Positions 32,869 to 47,556 are shown, counted from the stretch's first letter. The stretch is 64,000 bases of DNA from Allomyces arbusculus (GCA_027604705.1 JADHYV010000005.1:496001-560000), one strand, 5' to 3'. Program-made: numbers and translations. The notes: generated by a model from the letters alone, not told the origin.

Positions 32869-35800
32869 ATGGACCAAGACAAGCGCCGCACCAGAGGCCC
32901 GTCGAAGCGGACTGAAGCCAACACACCCGCCTCTGCACCCGACCCGATCTCGACACGCCTACAAGCTGCCAACGCACTGAGCCCGAATGCGACCCCTCGC
33001 TCTGCCCGTCGCAGCGCACCAAAACCCACCGACCCTGCGCTCACGCGCAGCTCAACCGACCCGACGGCCACACGCATCCAGGCCGAAGAAGTCGCAACGT
33101 CCGGCAGTCCCACGGCCACCCCGGCAGCACACCGCCATGGCTCCATTTCCTCGAGCGCTCTCGGTCCCGCACTCACAGCGCTGTCCAAGCACGGCGCGAA
33201 TGGGCCTGGCCCTGCACTGTCAGTCCAGCCGCGTGCATTGCCGCTCACGAAAGCTGCGTCGCGCCGTGGGTCGATTGCGGGCGTTTCGCGCAATGCGTCG
33301 GCGGCTCCGAGTGTCGTCGGGACGCCGACCGGGTCAATTTCGAACTTGTCCACCACTGGGAAGAGCGGTAGTGGTGGTGGGAAGACGCCCGGCGGACTTG
33401 CCATGTCGCCGTACACGTCGTTGCCGTCGATTGGCGGCGGCGGGAGTGGAAGTGCGGGGGACGGGACACCGAGCGCGAGATCGATGCGCGCGCGTGGATT
33501 GTGGAATTTGATTCGCACGTTTGTGGTATGTGCGGATAGTCCGGTTCGAATGCGAGTGCTTGCGGAGCCAGCCCTGACGAGCGCCTTCTGAACCTCACAG
33601 TCACGCAAATTCTTCTCGAGCTTCATGTCGGGCGCCGCCAACAGCTCCTCCAAGGACTTTTTCCGCACCATGCAGTACCTGTGGCGGCAACTCCTCGAAC
33701 AACAGCGCCGGCCGATCCTGCGCCCACGGCGCCGCGGCGGCGCTACCATGGACCTCGCCTCATCACTCGCCAATAACACCGATCTCGATGGCGACCTCGA
33801 CGATTTTCTCGCGTACTTTGATCCAGACTCGAGTTCCGACTCGGATCGCTCCTCGCCCACCTCGGAACTCGAGGATCTTGAATGGGACCCGAATGCGTCG
33901 CTCTCGGCGTCGGGCACGCGGCGCGGGAGTGCACGGATTGGTCGTCGGCCGCCGGGTGGAGACGTCCTTGAGGGCATGTCGCTCGACGCGCTGAGTCGAA
34001 GAGACGCGCTCGATCTCGCGTCGACGCTCGCAGTGATCTTACGCGCGCTCGTGCCGTACGGGGCGCTCGGGTCGGCGCCGGCGCCAGCGGTCGCACCACC
34101 ACCATCCCCCGCGGCATTGGACGCACCCGCGGCCGACTCGGCCGCGGCGGGAACGGGCACACCGCTATTGTCGCGCGCGGCGACCGCAGCGCATACCCTC
34201 GCCACGACCTCACCCGATACCCAGGCCGCACAGGACTTGTTTTTCGCACAATCGCACCAGCTCACGGCGTGGCGCATCCTGATCTTGACGTTGCGCATGC
34301 GCGACCCGGTTCACCGCCGACTCGGACTCGACGTGATTGGCCTGCTCGGTGCCGCGTTCCCGCGCACGTGTGTCGATACCGAGTCGCGCGAGGCGCTCGC
34401 GACGGCGTTGCTCAACGTGGTTGCGGGGGACGAGGTCGCGCTGCTCCGCCGTCAAGCGGTCCAGGTGCTTGGCGACCTGTTTGGGCTCTACCTGTGTGTG
34501 CACGAAGGGTCGACGCCGGGGAGAACGTCGGAACGCGTGTTTAACACTCTCGTCGGGATCCTGTTTTCGATCCTGTGTCGCGAGCGGATCGCTTTGAACC
34601 GCACCGGTGCCAGTTCGTCAACCGAACCCAAGCCCGGCGGCGACGGCCTGCCCGCCAAAATGCACGTCGAGGCGGTGCTGTGCAAGATGCACCTCTTCCA
34701 AGCGCTCGGCAAATTCCTGCGGTCTGACGCGGAGCACGTTATCTTCAAGAACATGGTTCTCTACCTCGCGTGGACCGAGCTCGAACACGTCACGCCCGCG
34801 TACGTCCACGCCTACGGCGACGCCTACTACGCGGTGCTCGAAGTCGTGATCGGCATCCTGACCACGATTCACCCGACTGAGGCGAACCGCACCGCCATGG
34901 GCGCCATGTTCAAGAAACACGTGCAGCCGCTCATGGTGCAAGGCAACGCGACCATCCCGAAAACACCGACCACGCCGCGCGCGACCGCGACCGACCCGAC
35001 CACCGCTCTGAAACGGCTCGCGGTCCAGTTTGCCGCGCTCTGGCTGCCCGTCACGCACGACGGCGCGCATTCGACAGCGTGCGCCGTCCTGCTGGACGGG
35101 TTGAAACACGTCAACGCGACCGCCAACCACCCGCTCGCCAACTTTGACCGCGCCATGCTAATCACGACCATGCGCGACGCCGACGCACGCGCTGCCGCTC
35201 GCGCGCGGTCGCTCTGGCACATGCTCCAGATGCCCGGCACCAGTATGCGGCTCCAACGCGTGCCCGGCGCCCGACGTGGGTGGTTCGGGACGCCCGACCC
35301 GGTCGATGCCGATGACGCATCGACCGCCGCGACCGTTACCGGTTCGAATAGCCCCGTCGCGATCGGCGGCGGGTCCGGGAACATGCCCTTCACCGCTTCG
35401 ATTGCCCTGTTCTTGCCGGACTCGGGCCTCGCTGCGGACGCGTCATTGTCGAGCAGCTCGCGGCATGGCGCGGGCGAGGCGCAGCCGTTGCATCCGGACA
35501 CGGTCGTCTACGTGTACCGCCCGCTACCCTCGCTCCCGGGAGTCCCGGCCAACGCGACCACGGTCCCGCCCGTCTTCATGGACCCGAGCTGGGTCGGGAA
35601 AGCGTTGGCCACGTCGACGCCTTACGAGGCGCAGGAAAGGCAAGGGCACGTGCCAGGATTACCGGCCGGGTTCACGTACGCGCCCGCGCCGATTGCGAAT
35701 ACCGCCGCGGCGAAGACGGGAGGCACGATGCCACCATCGCCTCTGGTGGATGGCGCGGTGCCGCAGGGCAAGTCGCTGATTCCGCCGCGGCCGCCGGACG

Positions 35801-38800
35801 GGCGGGCGGCCGGGAACGTGCCGGCCGAAATGCAGCTTGGGCCGCGGCGCGTGCCGTTTGGGTTCCTCGCGCGGCCGCCAAATGCGGAACTGGGGGCCCC
35901 GTCGGCGCCAGTAGCCGCGAACGCTGCGGCAGCAGCTGCAGCGCAGGGTTCCGGGACGAGCGACGCGACGGTGGCCCCCGTGAACGGCACCGCCGTCGCG
36001 CAAATCATTTCGGCTGCGGCGCAGTGGTCGGGCGCCGACAAGGACAAGGCGCGGTTCGAAGGGGATGATCCCACCGGCGCCACGGGTGGCGGTGCCGCAA
36101 TCGACGACGACGTCACGGACCGCGCGCTCGTCGAGCCCGGGTGCACGACCGAACGGATCCCGCTCGTCTACGCGCACGCGAATGCGACCTACAAGAACCT
36201 GTTCAGTGTCGCCGACGGCACGCCGCTTGCCGACCGAATGCCCGAGTCGGAGTTTCTCGTGCACGCACCCGTGATCTTGGATGTGGTCGAGCCGCACCGG
36301 ATTCGCCGCGTGACTGCGCGGATCATGTCGATTGACAAGTGCTTTGAGCCCGTTGCCGTGCACCATTTGGGGTACCTGTCCCCGGGTGCAAGGTTCAATA
36401 TTCATGTTCGGAAACGGCGTAATATGCGGCCGAGGACGGGGAGTACGGCCGGTCTGGATGCGAACTTGGCCGCGATGGGGGCCGTGCGTAGATCGCATGT
36501 CGCGATTGCTTCAGCCGATGTGTCGTCGTCGCGTCTTAGCAGCCAAGATCCGATTGCCGCACACGCGCAGGCCATGATGGGCGGTGGGCGGCGGCTCAGT
36601 TCGGCCGACCCGGTGGGCGCGAGCCGCGCGTCGGGGATCGTTGGCGACGACGAGGGCGACAACGAGTGGATGACCGTGCAGCTGCAAGTCGAAGAGGAAA
36701 CGTCGAACCCGTTCAACTTGTTGCGCGCGTGGCATAACGGCCAAGTCGCGACCAGTGCCACATCTGCCGGCCAGACAGCAGACGGCACCCTCTTCTATGC
36801 GCCGCCCGCCAATGTCTCGCCGATGCCCGTCGGGTACACGTCGACCGGCGAGCCGTACTACGCGGCACCGCAGTCGCTCAAGCCGATCCCCGCGGGCATT
36901 TTGCCGAACGGCACGCGGTACTACCACACGGGCCCGCTCGCCGTGTCGGGCTGGGACTCGACGGTACCGGGCACGCACACACTCGCCGGATTTGATTTCC
37001 ACGGAAAACCCATTTTCTTACCGCGCGGGTGCAAAATCCCAACCCCGTCCGGGTACACGCGCATGGGTGTGCCTTACTACGACCTGTCGACGATCTTGAT
37101 CGAGCGCGGGATTCTCGTCCAGGACCTCGACTCGCAATTGACGCCGGACGTGCCCGGAAAAGTGACCGAAGCATTGCGGTCGCCCACGTCCCCGGCCTGG
37201 AGCCGGATCACGTCGTATATCCAGTCGGTCGACGACAGCAAGAACGTGTTCCGATCGGCCAGCTTTGACGGGGTCACGCAAATCTGGTGGCCGGCCAACC
37301 CGGCGCGCGGGCGGAACATGAACTTGCTCGACCAGTCGCTGCAGTTCATTCGCGACTACGAGGATTTTGGGCACCTCAAAGCGCCGAGTATCAAGACGGT
37401 GCTTGAACCGCCGGCGCTCGCGTTCCAGTCAGTCACGGGCGTCGTGACCCGGCCGTGCATTTTGAAGTTTCGCGCGTTGCGCGGCGATTACGACGAGCGC
37501 GACTACTTCTTCACGGTGGAACCGATGGAGATTTTTTCGGTCGATGTCTTCCATGTCCGGCTGCAGGGCGAGGGGATCGTGCAGGTGCGCGTGTCGTGCC
37601 ACCCTGCCAAGATGAAGTTCATGCAGGTCGAGGGCGCGCTGGCCTTGATTGATGCGACGGGACGACGGCTCGTGACGTGTAAGCTCTCGGCACTGCGCAA
37701 GTCGTTTGTCAAGGTGTCGCCGCTCAACGTGCATTGCGGTTGGGTCTTGCCGAACCAGTTGTCGACGTTTGCCGTGACGTGTGAGAACGTCAGCACCTCC
37801 TTGGTACGTCTTTGATTTATGGGCTCAGTGCGTGCGACTTGGATTCCATCTGACGCTCGGTCGGTTCTGTAGGTTCATTTGCAGTTCCAAAGGCCCACCA
37901 ATTCGTTCTACATGGTCGACGACGGCATCAAGCTGCAGAGCCACGAGTCCAAGACGGTCAATATCTCATTTGAGCCGACGGTCGTGGGCGCCTACGAGTC
38001 CAAGTTTCTCATCGAGGCGCCCGGCGGCGAAATCATTACAATCCACTTGGCCGGCGTCTGTGGTGTACCGCTTGCCATCCACCCGGAATCGCGGGCCGAC
38101 TCGGCACTTGGGCCCGACGTGCTTGCACGCGAGCGTTCGGCATTCGTGTCTCGCGTCTTCAAGATCATGGCTAATGGCGAGTCGGTTCTGGGTGTGGCCG
38201 AGAGACACGTCAAGGACCGGTCTGAACAGAACCTGTTCTCGTCGCTGCTCTATGCCATGGACCCAATTGGCCGCCGGCGTAACCACATCACAGTTGAATT
38301 CGGGATTGTCGACGCGTCAACGATGCTGCCGCAACAGGGCGATTTACGGTCGACGGCAAGCTTGTGCCTGACGCTCTTTAACGTCTCGACCGAGGCGTTG
38401 ACATGCTCGCTGCACTCGACGAGCCCAGCGCTCAAGTTTGACTCGCTCGTGCGCGTCGCGCCACATAAGGCCAACACAATCCAGCTCGACTTGACAGTCA
38501 AGACACCCGGCGAGTTCCAAGCAATGATCACGCTCACGTGCCCTGGGTTCACGTCGGTTCCGTGCCTTGTCAAGGCATTTGTTGGGTGCCCCGCCATCAT
38601 TCACAGTTTGCCGACGGCGTGGATGCCGCCCGTGTTCCCGGGCTACGGCACCAGAGTCACGCTGCCGGTCGTCAACATGCTTGATGCGGCCGTCGAGGCC
38701 ACTGTCGAGCTCACGTCAAGCAGCAGCAGGTTCTCGTGTGTGCCGACGGGCACGACCACGGCCGACGTCATGTCGCTCAGTCACAGGCGGCCGAGAATGG

Positions 38801-41800
38801 TCCCGACCGGGCCCGGCGAAAAATCGACGTTGCGGCTGCATTTACCGCCGCATGCCGTTGTGACTTTTGACGTGCACTTTGAAAACGTCGACACGACCGT
38901 CGAATTTGCATCGGTCCAGCTCGTGGTCGCGGGTCAGCGGTCGCCGAGCGTGACCGTGATTTGCATGCCGCTCTGGGACGCCCTCGTTATCCAGGACCTC
39001 GAGGCGCTCACGCACTGGATGGAGCAGTCGTCGATCAACGCGCCGCTGCCGCCGGTCCTGTCCCCGCCACCACTCATCAACAACTCGCCGCGCATGGTCC
39101 CGCCGCCGACAATGACGCTCAAAGCGCGAATTCCAGCACCCAAGCTCGTCAGCCAGCAGCCCATCACGCTCTACAACCCGAGCCCGAACGTGTCGACGCT
39201 GCACCTACTCCTGGCACCCGGCTTCGCGCTCGCAAAGCAAGCGAGTCACGTCGTGCGCGTGAATGCTGGCGACACGATTCACGTGCACGTCGCGTTCCAG
39301 ACGGAACACATAGCTGAGAACCACGCGTTCCTGATTGCCTACCCGGACCAGGCCGTCCCCATTGCCATGCCGCTCGTCACGTGCCCGCTGCTTGCCGTGT
39401 TCCCGCCGCCCTCGCCCGTCACGCGCGAAGTGCTCTTGGATTTCGGCACCATCGAGTCGGGCTCGGCCAAGACGTCCGCATGGTGTATTCGGTCGGCATT
39501 ACTGTGCAATACGCGCGACCAGCCGGTCTTGTGGACGTGTCGATTGCTCGCAACCAAGGGGCGACACGTGCCTTTTGAAGTGCTCGTCTCGGCGGGCGAA
39601 CTCAAGGGGATGGCCACGGACCGGATCGCATTTGCGGCAGTGCCGACCGTGCAAGGCACGTTTGATGCCACGTGCGAGGTTATTGCCAAGGAGCACTTGA
39701 CGGCGCCGCCCGTCGTCGTGTGCCAGGTCGTGCTTCGTGCGCATGTCGTTTTGACACAGGTCCTGGGCTTGCCCGAGGCCTACGATTTTGGCAGTTGTGT
39801 CGTCGGTAGCGTCCAGGAAGCACGCATCACGCTCGAAAACATTGGCAATGTCGTGGCTAAGGTCGCATTCCTCGCGCGGCCGCCCTTTGACGTGACACCC
39901 AACTCGTTCTCGCTGCAAATTGGCGCGCAGCAGCAAGTCCTGATTCAGTACTCGCCGACCGAGTCGTCCAAGGATTCGCTCAACAAGGTCGCGTGCTTCA
40001 TTAACCACAAGGTGGCCATGCTGCGCGTGCTCGGCAAATCGGGTTTTGTCGAGCTCGTGTCGAACAATCACCACAACTTGCTCGATTTCGGGTCGGTCTC
40101 GTCGACTTACATTGCCTGGATGAACGTTTACCTGACCAACCGCGGCACGTTACCGCTGCGGCTCGACCATATCATTTCGAGCAATCCGCAGATCTTGGCG
40201 CTTGAGCTCGTGAGCAAGCAACTCGTCGTGCACACGTCGACGCTGCGGCACCAGCGCGACGGGTGGTCGCTGATCAAGAGCAAAATCAAGGCGCTCGCGC
40301 TGATTGGGCACTTCCTGAGGCACAAGCTCAAGTCGGTCGCCGTGGTCCATGGTGCCGCGGGCCAGACGAGCACGGAACGAGCCGTGACGCGCACCACCAC
40401 CCGACTTGCCATTTCGCGGTCGGACACGGTGCACCTGTCGGACCTGGTGACCGACCCAGACGACCTGGTCCTTGAACCGATGCACTCGTTTGCGCTGCGG
40501 GTCGGGTTCAGCACCGTGCACCAGACGCGGCAAACGACCGACCTCAACTTCCACTACAGCCCGCTCGTGTCGAACGGCGCCGCGCATTTGAGAAAAGTGC
40601 TCAAGTTCACTGTGACGGGATTCATTTACCGCGTCGTCGAGTTTTACCCCAAGGGGATCGATTTCGGGCTCACGCCCGTCTCGTTTGCGTCCACGTCGCT
40701 GCAGCACCTGTTCTCGTCATCGTCGGACACGAGCGAGTCGGCGCGGATGGCGCGGTCCGGGTGCCACCAGCTGCGCATCTCAAACCTCAGCATCGAGACG
40801 CAGACTGTCTCGCTTATGCTCGCCGCGTCCAATGTGCCCAGCTCTGTCGCGTCGCAGCTCGGGTCATCGACGGGCACTTTCGACTCACACGCCATGTCGC
40901 GGAGTGTACGCCCACCGAGCGCGTCGGTCACCAACAATACAGTCGGCGGTGGGAGCGGCAGCATGCACTCGGCGTTCCGCATCGACGGGCGCAACTGGAC
41001 GCTCGGTCCGGGCGAGTCGGTGCGGATTCCCATCCGGTTCCTGCCGGCGCAGCCGCAGATGCAGTACCGCGGCGAAGCACTCTTCCAGCACAGTCACGGC
41101 GTCACGATTATTCGGTTCTCGGGAACCGGCGCGAGCGCCGAGGTGACGCACGGCACTCGCGTGCATTTTGGCGCCGTCTCGATCCACCGCGAGGGCCGTG
41201 TTCGGTTCCAGGTCGTGAACAAGGGTCTGCTCGACACGCCCATTCATTTCCAAATGAAGGAGGCCGGCACGTTCCGGTTCGACTCGGCCGATCCGTATGA
41301 CCTTGAAGAGCACTTGGATGCAGGTAGCGTGCTTGACTTGTCGTTGCTGTGTTACTGCTCGCAGCAGGTGCCGTCGATCACGTCATCGATGCGCGTCAAT
41401 TGGAAGCGCGCGCCGGGCGAGCCGTGGGAGAGTCAGGACGTGCACTTGACGGTGGATGTTGGGTACCCGATGTTTGCCGTCGACCAAATGGAGCTCGACT
41501 TTGGCGTCACGTACACAAAAAAAGTGCTCGAGATTCGGATTCGCAATGATGGCAATGCCAATTGCGCGTGGGAAATCAAGGCCGCACCGATCCTGACGTT
41601 TGCCGCGACCAAGGGCCTGCTGCTGCCGCAGTCGCACCAAATTGTGCACGTCACGTTCCAGCCGCACAGCTTTGACTCGCTCGAGACCAATATCGACTTT
41701 GTCACGGACGCGGGCACCAAGACAATTCTTGCGTACGGCATTGTCGGCGTGCCTTACCTGCACATTCCGGAAGAATTTACTCTGGTCGATTTTGGGATTG

Positions 41801-44800
41801 TCGAGGTCAACGAAACGCACGAGCAGATGATTGTCATGGCCAACACGGGCACCAAGCAAATCGACATGTCGATGTCTCTCGAGCAGGACGATCCCGTGTT
41901 TGCAATTGAGCCCGAGCAAGCGTTCATTGACCCGGGTGCCGAGTTGACGGTCAAGGTCACAGCAAGCCCGCAGGCCTTTGCACGCGTCTACTCGTGCCAG
42001 TGGGTCGTACGCACCACCGATGGCGAGCGGTACGACGGCGGGTTCTCGTGCGTCGGCGGCAAGGCCATTGTCGTTATGTCCAAGCTCTTCGACACGGGGT
42101 CGCGGCCCAACACGGTCCCGCGCGTTTTCAGCGCCGGAAGCCGTCTGCCCTTGACGCCGTCGCATCTGGAACTGCAACCCACGGTCCCGCCGCGCCATTT
42201 CGCGTCGCAGGCGCTCTTGGCCGTGCAGCGGCACGTCGAGACACTCAAGGACGTGACGGCGCAGTTGTCGTCGCCCGAGGCCCATCAACTTGAGCAGGAA
42301 ATTCGGCACCTCGACGAACTGCGTCAAGCGCAGTCCAAGGCGTCGCTCTCGTCGCGGCCGACCACCACGTCGGTCTCGAATAACATGGGCGGGATTGGGA
42401 CACCGGTCAGTGCGACTCGGCCGTCGACACGCGGCGCTGCTGGTGGTGGTGCGTCCAGACCGTACACCCAGAGTGGTGCCACGTCGCCCCTACCGCCCAT
42501 TTCGCCGCGCCCGGCTGGCATTCGGAGCCCTCGCCCGACGTCGGTCTCGACGGCCAAGTTGCGGTTCATGGAAGGGTCGCTGTTCAACCTGCAAGATGTC
42601 CGTGTGCCGATCGAGCAGCTATTTGCTAAGTCCGAGGGGATCATGAAGCGGCTCGAATGGACGGCCGATGGGGGCTATGCCGCTGGCACGGGGTCGCGCG
42701 TGATGCTACAAGTGCCCGCGTCTGACCGCTTGTCGGACTCGGACCCGTCAAGCTTGGACTCGCTGTCTGACGAGCTCGGCGCATCGCCGGCCAAGCCCAA
42801 GGCGCGATTCAAGGGCGTAACTCCTGCTGCTGACACGATTGATGCGGCTGTGGCCAAGGCCATTACGCCCGAGGAGATTCAGCGGCACATTGAAGAGTCC
42901 AAGGCAGCGATTGAGCTCTTGCAGCAGCACATTCCGCACCTCAACGACTCGAAAAACGTGCATATTCTCGAAACGGCGGTTGGGCAGCTCATGGAGTCGA
43001 CCAAGGTCCTCGAGCAGATCATTTACGTGCCCGAAGAGGACGAGGGTGCAGTGGCAACCGACTCGCAGGACGCTGGTCCGAGAATTTCCAAGGTGTTTGA
43101 GCTCGGCTTGCTCAAGGGCAACGACGTGCTCGAAGACTTCATCATTTTCGACCTGCCCAACCTCGGCAACATGCCGTTCCCGTTCACCATCGCCGTGCAG
43201 CCGGCGAGCATGACAAGCTTTTTTCGAATCAAGCCCGAGGCTGGCGTCATTCAGCCTGGCGGCAGCGTGCCATTGCTCGTCACGTTCAAGGCCGCCGATG
43301 CGGGCGAGTACCGCGCCGAATGCAGCATCTTGTACAAGGGCCAGCCACAGCTCCGGTTTATGGTCACGGCCAAGGTCGGCAACCCGAAGATTGAAGTCCA
43401 GGCCCTCAACCTCAACTTTGGACTCGTGGTCAAGGGGTCGTCGGTCACGCTGCCGTTCCGAATTTCAAATTCCGGTACGTACCGCGACACGATCGAGTTT
43501 GCGCTCGACTCGTCGGCGTTCTCGCTCGACTTCCCGGAACGCAACGTGCGGCTGCACCCGGGCACCGACGTGGTCTTGCCCGTGCGGTTCAGCCCTGTCA
43601 ATGACGACGCGTACCAGACCAAGTGGATGATCTTCCCGGCCTCGCGCGCCGCCTTTTCCGTTGTGCTTGAGGGAGTAGGTGCTGCACCCGTCGTGCGCGT
43701 GACCCCGGCGAAGCTTATGTTTGGCCAAGTTTTTGTCGCGAGCCCCAAGGCCATGACGGTGCAGATTTCCAACTCGGGCAACTGGATCGCTTCGTTACTG
43801 CCACGTTTGACGCACCCAAACTTCACCATGATCGCCAACGAGAAACCCGTCCAGCCGGGCGACTTTTTGGAAGTCGAGCCCAAGGCCACGCTCAATTTGA
43901 GCGTCGTCTTTGCCGCCGACCACCAGGTCGATGCGACGGCGCAGCTCGTCGTCGAAGAGAGCATGACGTTGCAACGCAACACAGTGCAGCTCGCTGGGTA
44001 CGCGGGCGCGTTTGATGTGGCCGCCGACGGCGAGCTCAACTATGGCAACCTGAAGGTTGAAGACTTGGCGAGCCGCGACATGGCCGTGCGAAACCGCGGC
44101 GATTTCTCCGTGCAAGTGCAATTGGCTCTCGACCCACCCGAGCTGCGCGAAACATTCACAGTCATGAACGGCACGCAACTTGTCTGGTCCGCCGCGGCCG
44201 CGGGGAGCACGCTTGACCTGGCGCCGGGTGCCGCAGTCACGCTCACGGTCAATACGTGTCCGAAGTCGTCGATGACCGTTGCGGGCAACTTGACCGTCTT
44301 GGCATCGAGCACGATTGATGGCGTGCGAAAGGAAAAGTCGTCCATCTTCCCGTTCTCGTACTTTGCGTTTGATAACCCGATTGTCGTCGACAAGCGCGAC
44401 CCCGTGCTCGATATTGGCGTGTGGGCCGTCGGCAAGGCGCATTCGATGCCACTGTCGATCACCAATTTTGATAACCGCGACGCGATCATTCGCGCGCGGC
44501 TGGAACCCGTTGAGGTGCCCGGCGCCGCCAAGGACGGCAAGGGCGACGCCAAACCCGGCGCAACCAAGGGAGCCGCTGCCACCAAAAAGAAGAAAAAGGA
44601 CGACGACAAGGGAAAAGCTGGTGCGGCCGGCGCGGGACTCGATGGCAGTGCGGCATGGCAGACGTGCTGGTCGCTGCCGACCAAGGAGATTCCGCTGCGC
44701 AAATCGCAGACCGATGCGCTCGTCATTGATTTTATGGCGTCGGACCTGCCGGAAATGAGCCAAGAAGCCTGGCTCAAGCTCGAATACTCGATGGACGGCG

Positions 44801-47556
44801 GCGTCACGTATGCGCCGCTGCACGTTTACCACGTCAAGGGCAAGAGTGGAAGGCCGAATGTGGTCTTGGTTACACCCATGGTCGACTTTAATTATGTTCC
44901 GTGTGGGACGTCGGAAACGCGGTACCTCGAGCTCCGAAACGACGGCACGGCCAATGCCGAGTGGATCATCGAGAATGGGTGGAGCAACGACGACGTGTTC
45001 TTCCTCGCTGCCGACGCGCTGCGGCAAGGGCTGTTGCGGCCCGGCGAGTCGGCATCGGTGCCCGTCCAGTTCAACGCAGCCGTCACGTTTGAGTTTTCGA
45101 GCGAAATGACGATCATCACTGAGCCCGAGAAACTCAGGGCCGCGCTCCACGGCCAAGGGTGCATTTACCGCATCTACACGGCGGGGTTGCCCAAGGAAAT
45201 CTCGCTCACGGCCGACATCAACGGCGACCTGATCAAGTCGACGCTTACGATTTGTAATGATTGCGTGTTCAGCGTGCCGATCGATTTGACCGTCGAAGAC
45301 CCGCACCATGGCCCCTACCAGCACAACTTGGCGGCGAACCCATCGAGTATTGTGCTGCTGGGTAATGCCACGACCGAGGTGCTCAGTGCCGACCGCGCCC
45401 GATTGGACGTGGACATCGAACTTGCACCCATACAAGCAACCGAGCCGGCCGCGCTGGCTTCACTTATCCGCGACGGGCTGCAGTACTTTGTACACTTACG
45501 CTCCTCGGCCTTCCGCGACGTCACGACGATCCCCGTGCGCGTCCACTTCCCCGTGCGACCCGTGACGTGCAACTTGCCCGACATTCAATTTTCCGACTGT
45601 ATGTACGACATTGGCAAGTCGGTCGTGCTTACGCTCAGCCACCAGAACCGGTTCGCGATTCCGTTGGCCGTGCGGTCCACGCACGAGCTCGTCGTCGTGC
45701 AAGAGTCGATTCCGACGGACCTAAAGCCGCACAGCAAGACGGAGCTGACGGTCACTCTGCATCCGCGGGTTTACGAACGCGACGAAGACATACCAACGTC
45801 TCTTGCCGTATCGGGCGCGCTCGAACTCGCGCTGGGCGGTCTGCTCCCGGCAATCGAGATCCCCGTGTCCGGCCGTCTCGTCGACTTGCAAGACCCGCCC
45901 ACGTTCGAGGACATGGATTTCGGCCCCGTGTTCTTGACCACGTCGCAGGAGCGCGTCATTTCGTTCAAGAACTGGGGCCGGCGCCCGCTCGAGTACCAAG
46001 TGATGTTGCCCGAGCACCCGCCCGCGGCGTTTATTCTCGACGCGAGCAAGCTCAAGGGCCATCTGGCGGCACGCGCCCCGTGCACGATCCCGATCACGTT
46101 CCAGCCGACAGCCGTCGCCACCGTGACCATGCCCGTGAGTCTCGTCACGACCCTCGGCGCCTTTTCGTTCGACGTTTACGCACAGGGCATTCTCCCGACC
46201 GTCGAAGTTGCGCCGCACGAATTGGATTTCGGGACCGTCGGCGCCGGGTTCGCGGAAATGCGCGCGATCACGCTGTACAATACGTCCCCACTGCCCGTGC
46301 GCGTCACCTGCGCGGTCCGTCCCATCGGCGAGGACGCCGCGAGCGTGATTCTGTTCACGGTCACGCCGCCGACGCTTTTGCTCGAGGCGGACGAAAAGCG
46401 GGCGGTGAATGTCATGTTTGATGCGCAAGAGCCCGGGATGGCCGGGAGAGCCATGCTGACGGTCACGGCGCTCGACGACCAGGTCTTGGGGACGTGTCGC
46501 ATGCAGGGACGCACGGGGACGCTGGCCGTGACGTGTGCGGCGGCCGGGTCGACAATCAAGTTCCCGGCGCTCGAGGCCATGGAGGTGAGGAGAAGTGTGG
46601 TTGAGGTCGCGAACCCGGGCGAGATTCCGGTGTTGGTCGCATTTGGCGACGACCAGTTGCAGCCGGTACCGGCGGGCCGCGAGCTGGAGGGCAACGTATG
46701 ATGGGTCTCGCGACTTTTTGGTTCCGCTTCACCATTCTAACGGTCCCATTTGCCCACACGTGTAGACAAAGTGCGTGTCGTTCGGGTGTAAGCCCCACTC
46801 GGTCACGATCCCGCCCGGCGGCACGGCCAAGTTCACGCTGTCGGCAACGGGCATGCGCGAAGGCCAAGACTCGCGCGCGCTCAGATTGATCACGCCGCAG
46901 CTCGTGAAGCCGATCGTATTCGAGTTCATGGCCGAGGCCAAGGTGACGCGAACACAGGACTTGCGCAATTTGCAGCAATTTGCCAAGGTGTGTTGGAGCG
47001 AGGTTTTCGTTGGCGTCGGCCTCGTTGCTCACCATAGTTGCCATTTAGGCTGACTCATCGATCGAGGACAAGCTCTCGATCGAGTACGAGGAGAGACCCA
47101 AATTCAAGTCCGACGAAGGCATTTGGAAAGCGCTGCTCCCGATCGTCAAGATCAACCGGCACGCGGTGGGCCTGGGCAACAACCACCCGCGGATCGCCTT
47201 TGTCGAGGTACGCGCCCCCCACCCTCAACCCTTCGAACCCAGCCCACTCACCCACCCCACCCGTCTAGCCTGGCACGCACCGTCCCTCCGTTGCAAACCT
47301 GCTCACGCGCCCGGCCGCGATCCCGGCCGCCAACTTGCCCAAGAAAACGGGCGGTGCGGGCGCCGCCTTTGTCAAGCGCCCACCTGTCACGCACGTAAGG
47401 GGCCCCGCCGCGCCCTCGGCGGTGCCGAGGATTCCGCCGGAGGTGGCGGCCGCACATGCCGCGCGTGAACGTGATCGACGTGCGGCGCTCGCGCAAATTG
47501 CGCCAGTCGAGCGCATCGTGCAACCGCAGGGGAGTAAGCGGGATCGGTACAAGTGA
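32869..47556 (+). CDS. Giant ASH/MSP-domain axonemal-type protein (HYDIN/CFAP47-like)
   Basis: Six exons: 32869..33525, 33601..37803, 37873..46695, 46766..46987, 47049..47207 and 47269..47556, all phase 0, 4,783 residues. Residues 1-219 are low complexity; about 440-515 is helical (DVIGLLGAAFPRT, LLRRQAVQVLGDL). At about 1280-1390 there are four short repeats of the type P-x-G-Y-x(3)-G-x-P-Y-Y. From about 1480 to the end, at least fifteen ~100-residue beta-rich modules follow, each with a phrase like LDFGTV / LNFGLV / IDFGLTP and the FxP or VxFxP strand ending. These are ASPM-SPD2-Hydin (ASH) or MSP-like domains. Coiled-coil segments lie at about 3070-3110 and 3287-3340, and a Lys/Asp-rich linker at about 3857. 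Length and architecture recall HYDIN (about 5,100 residues) and CFAP47, central-apparatus proteins. I cannot say which orthologue it is, so no symbol is given. Confidence 0.88.

Noticed and set aside
43795-45435. 546-residue minus-strand frame
   Set aside because: It is a shadow of the ASH-domain coding strand; no domain and no ATG context.
32869-47556. Naming the giant gene HYDIN
   Set aside because: Length and ASH repeats fit, but the N-terminal third does not match what I know of HYDIN, so no symbol was given.
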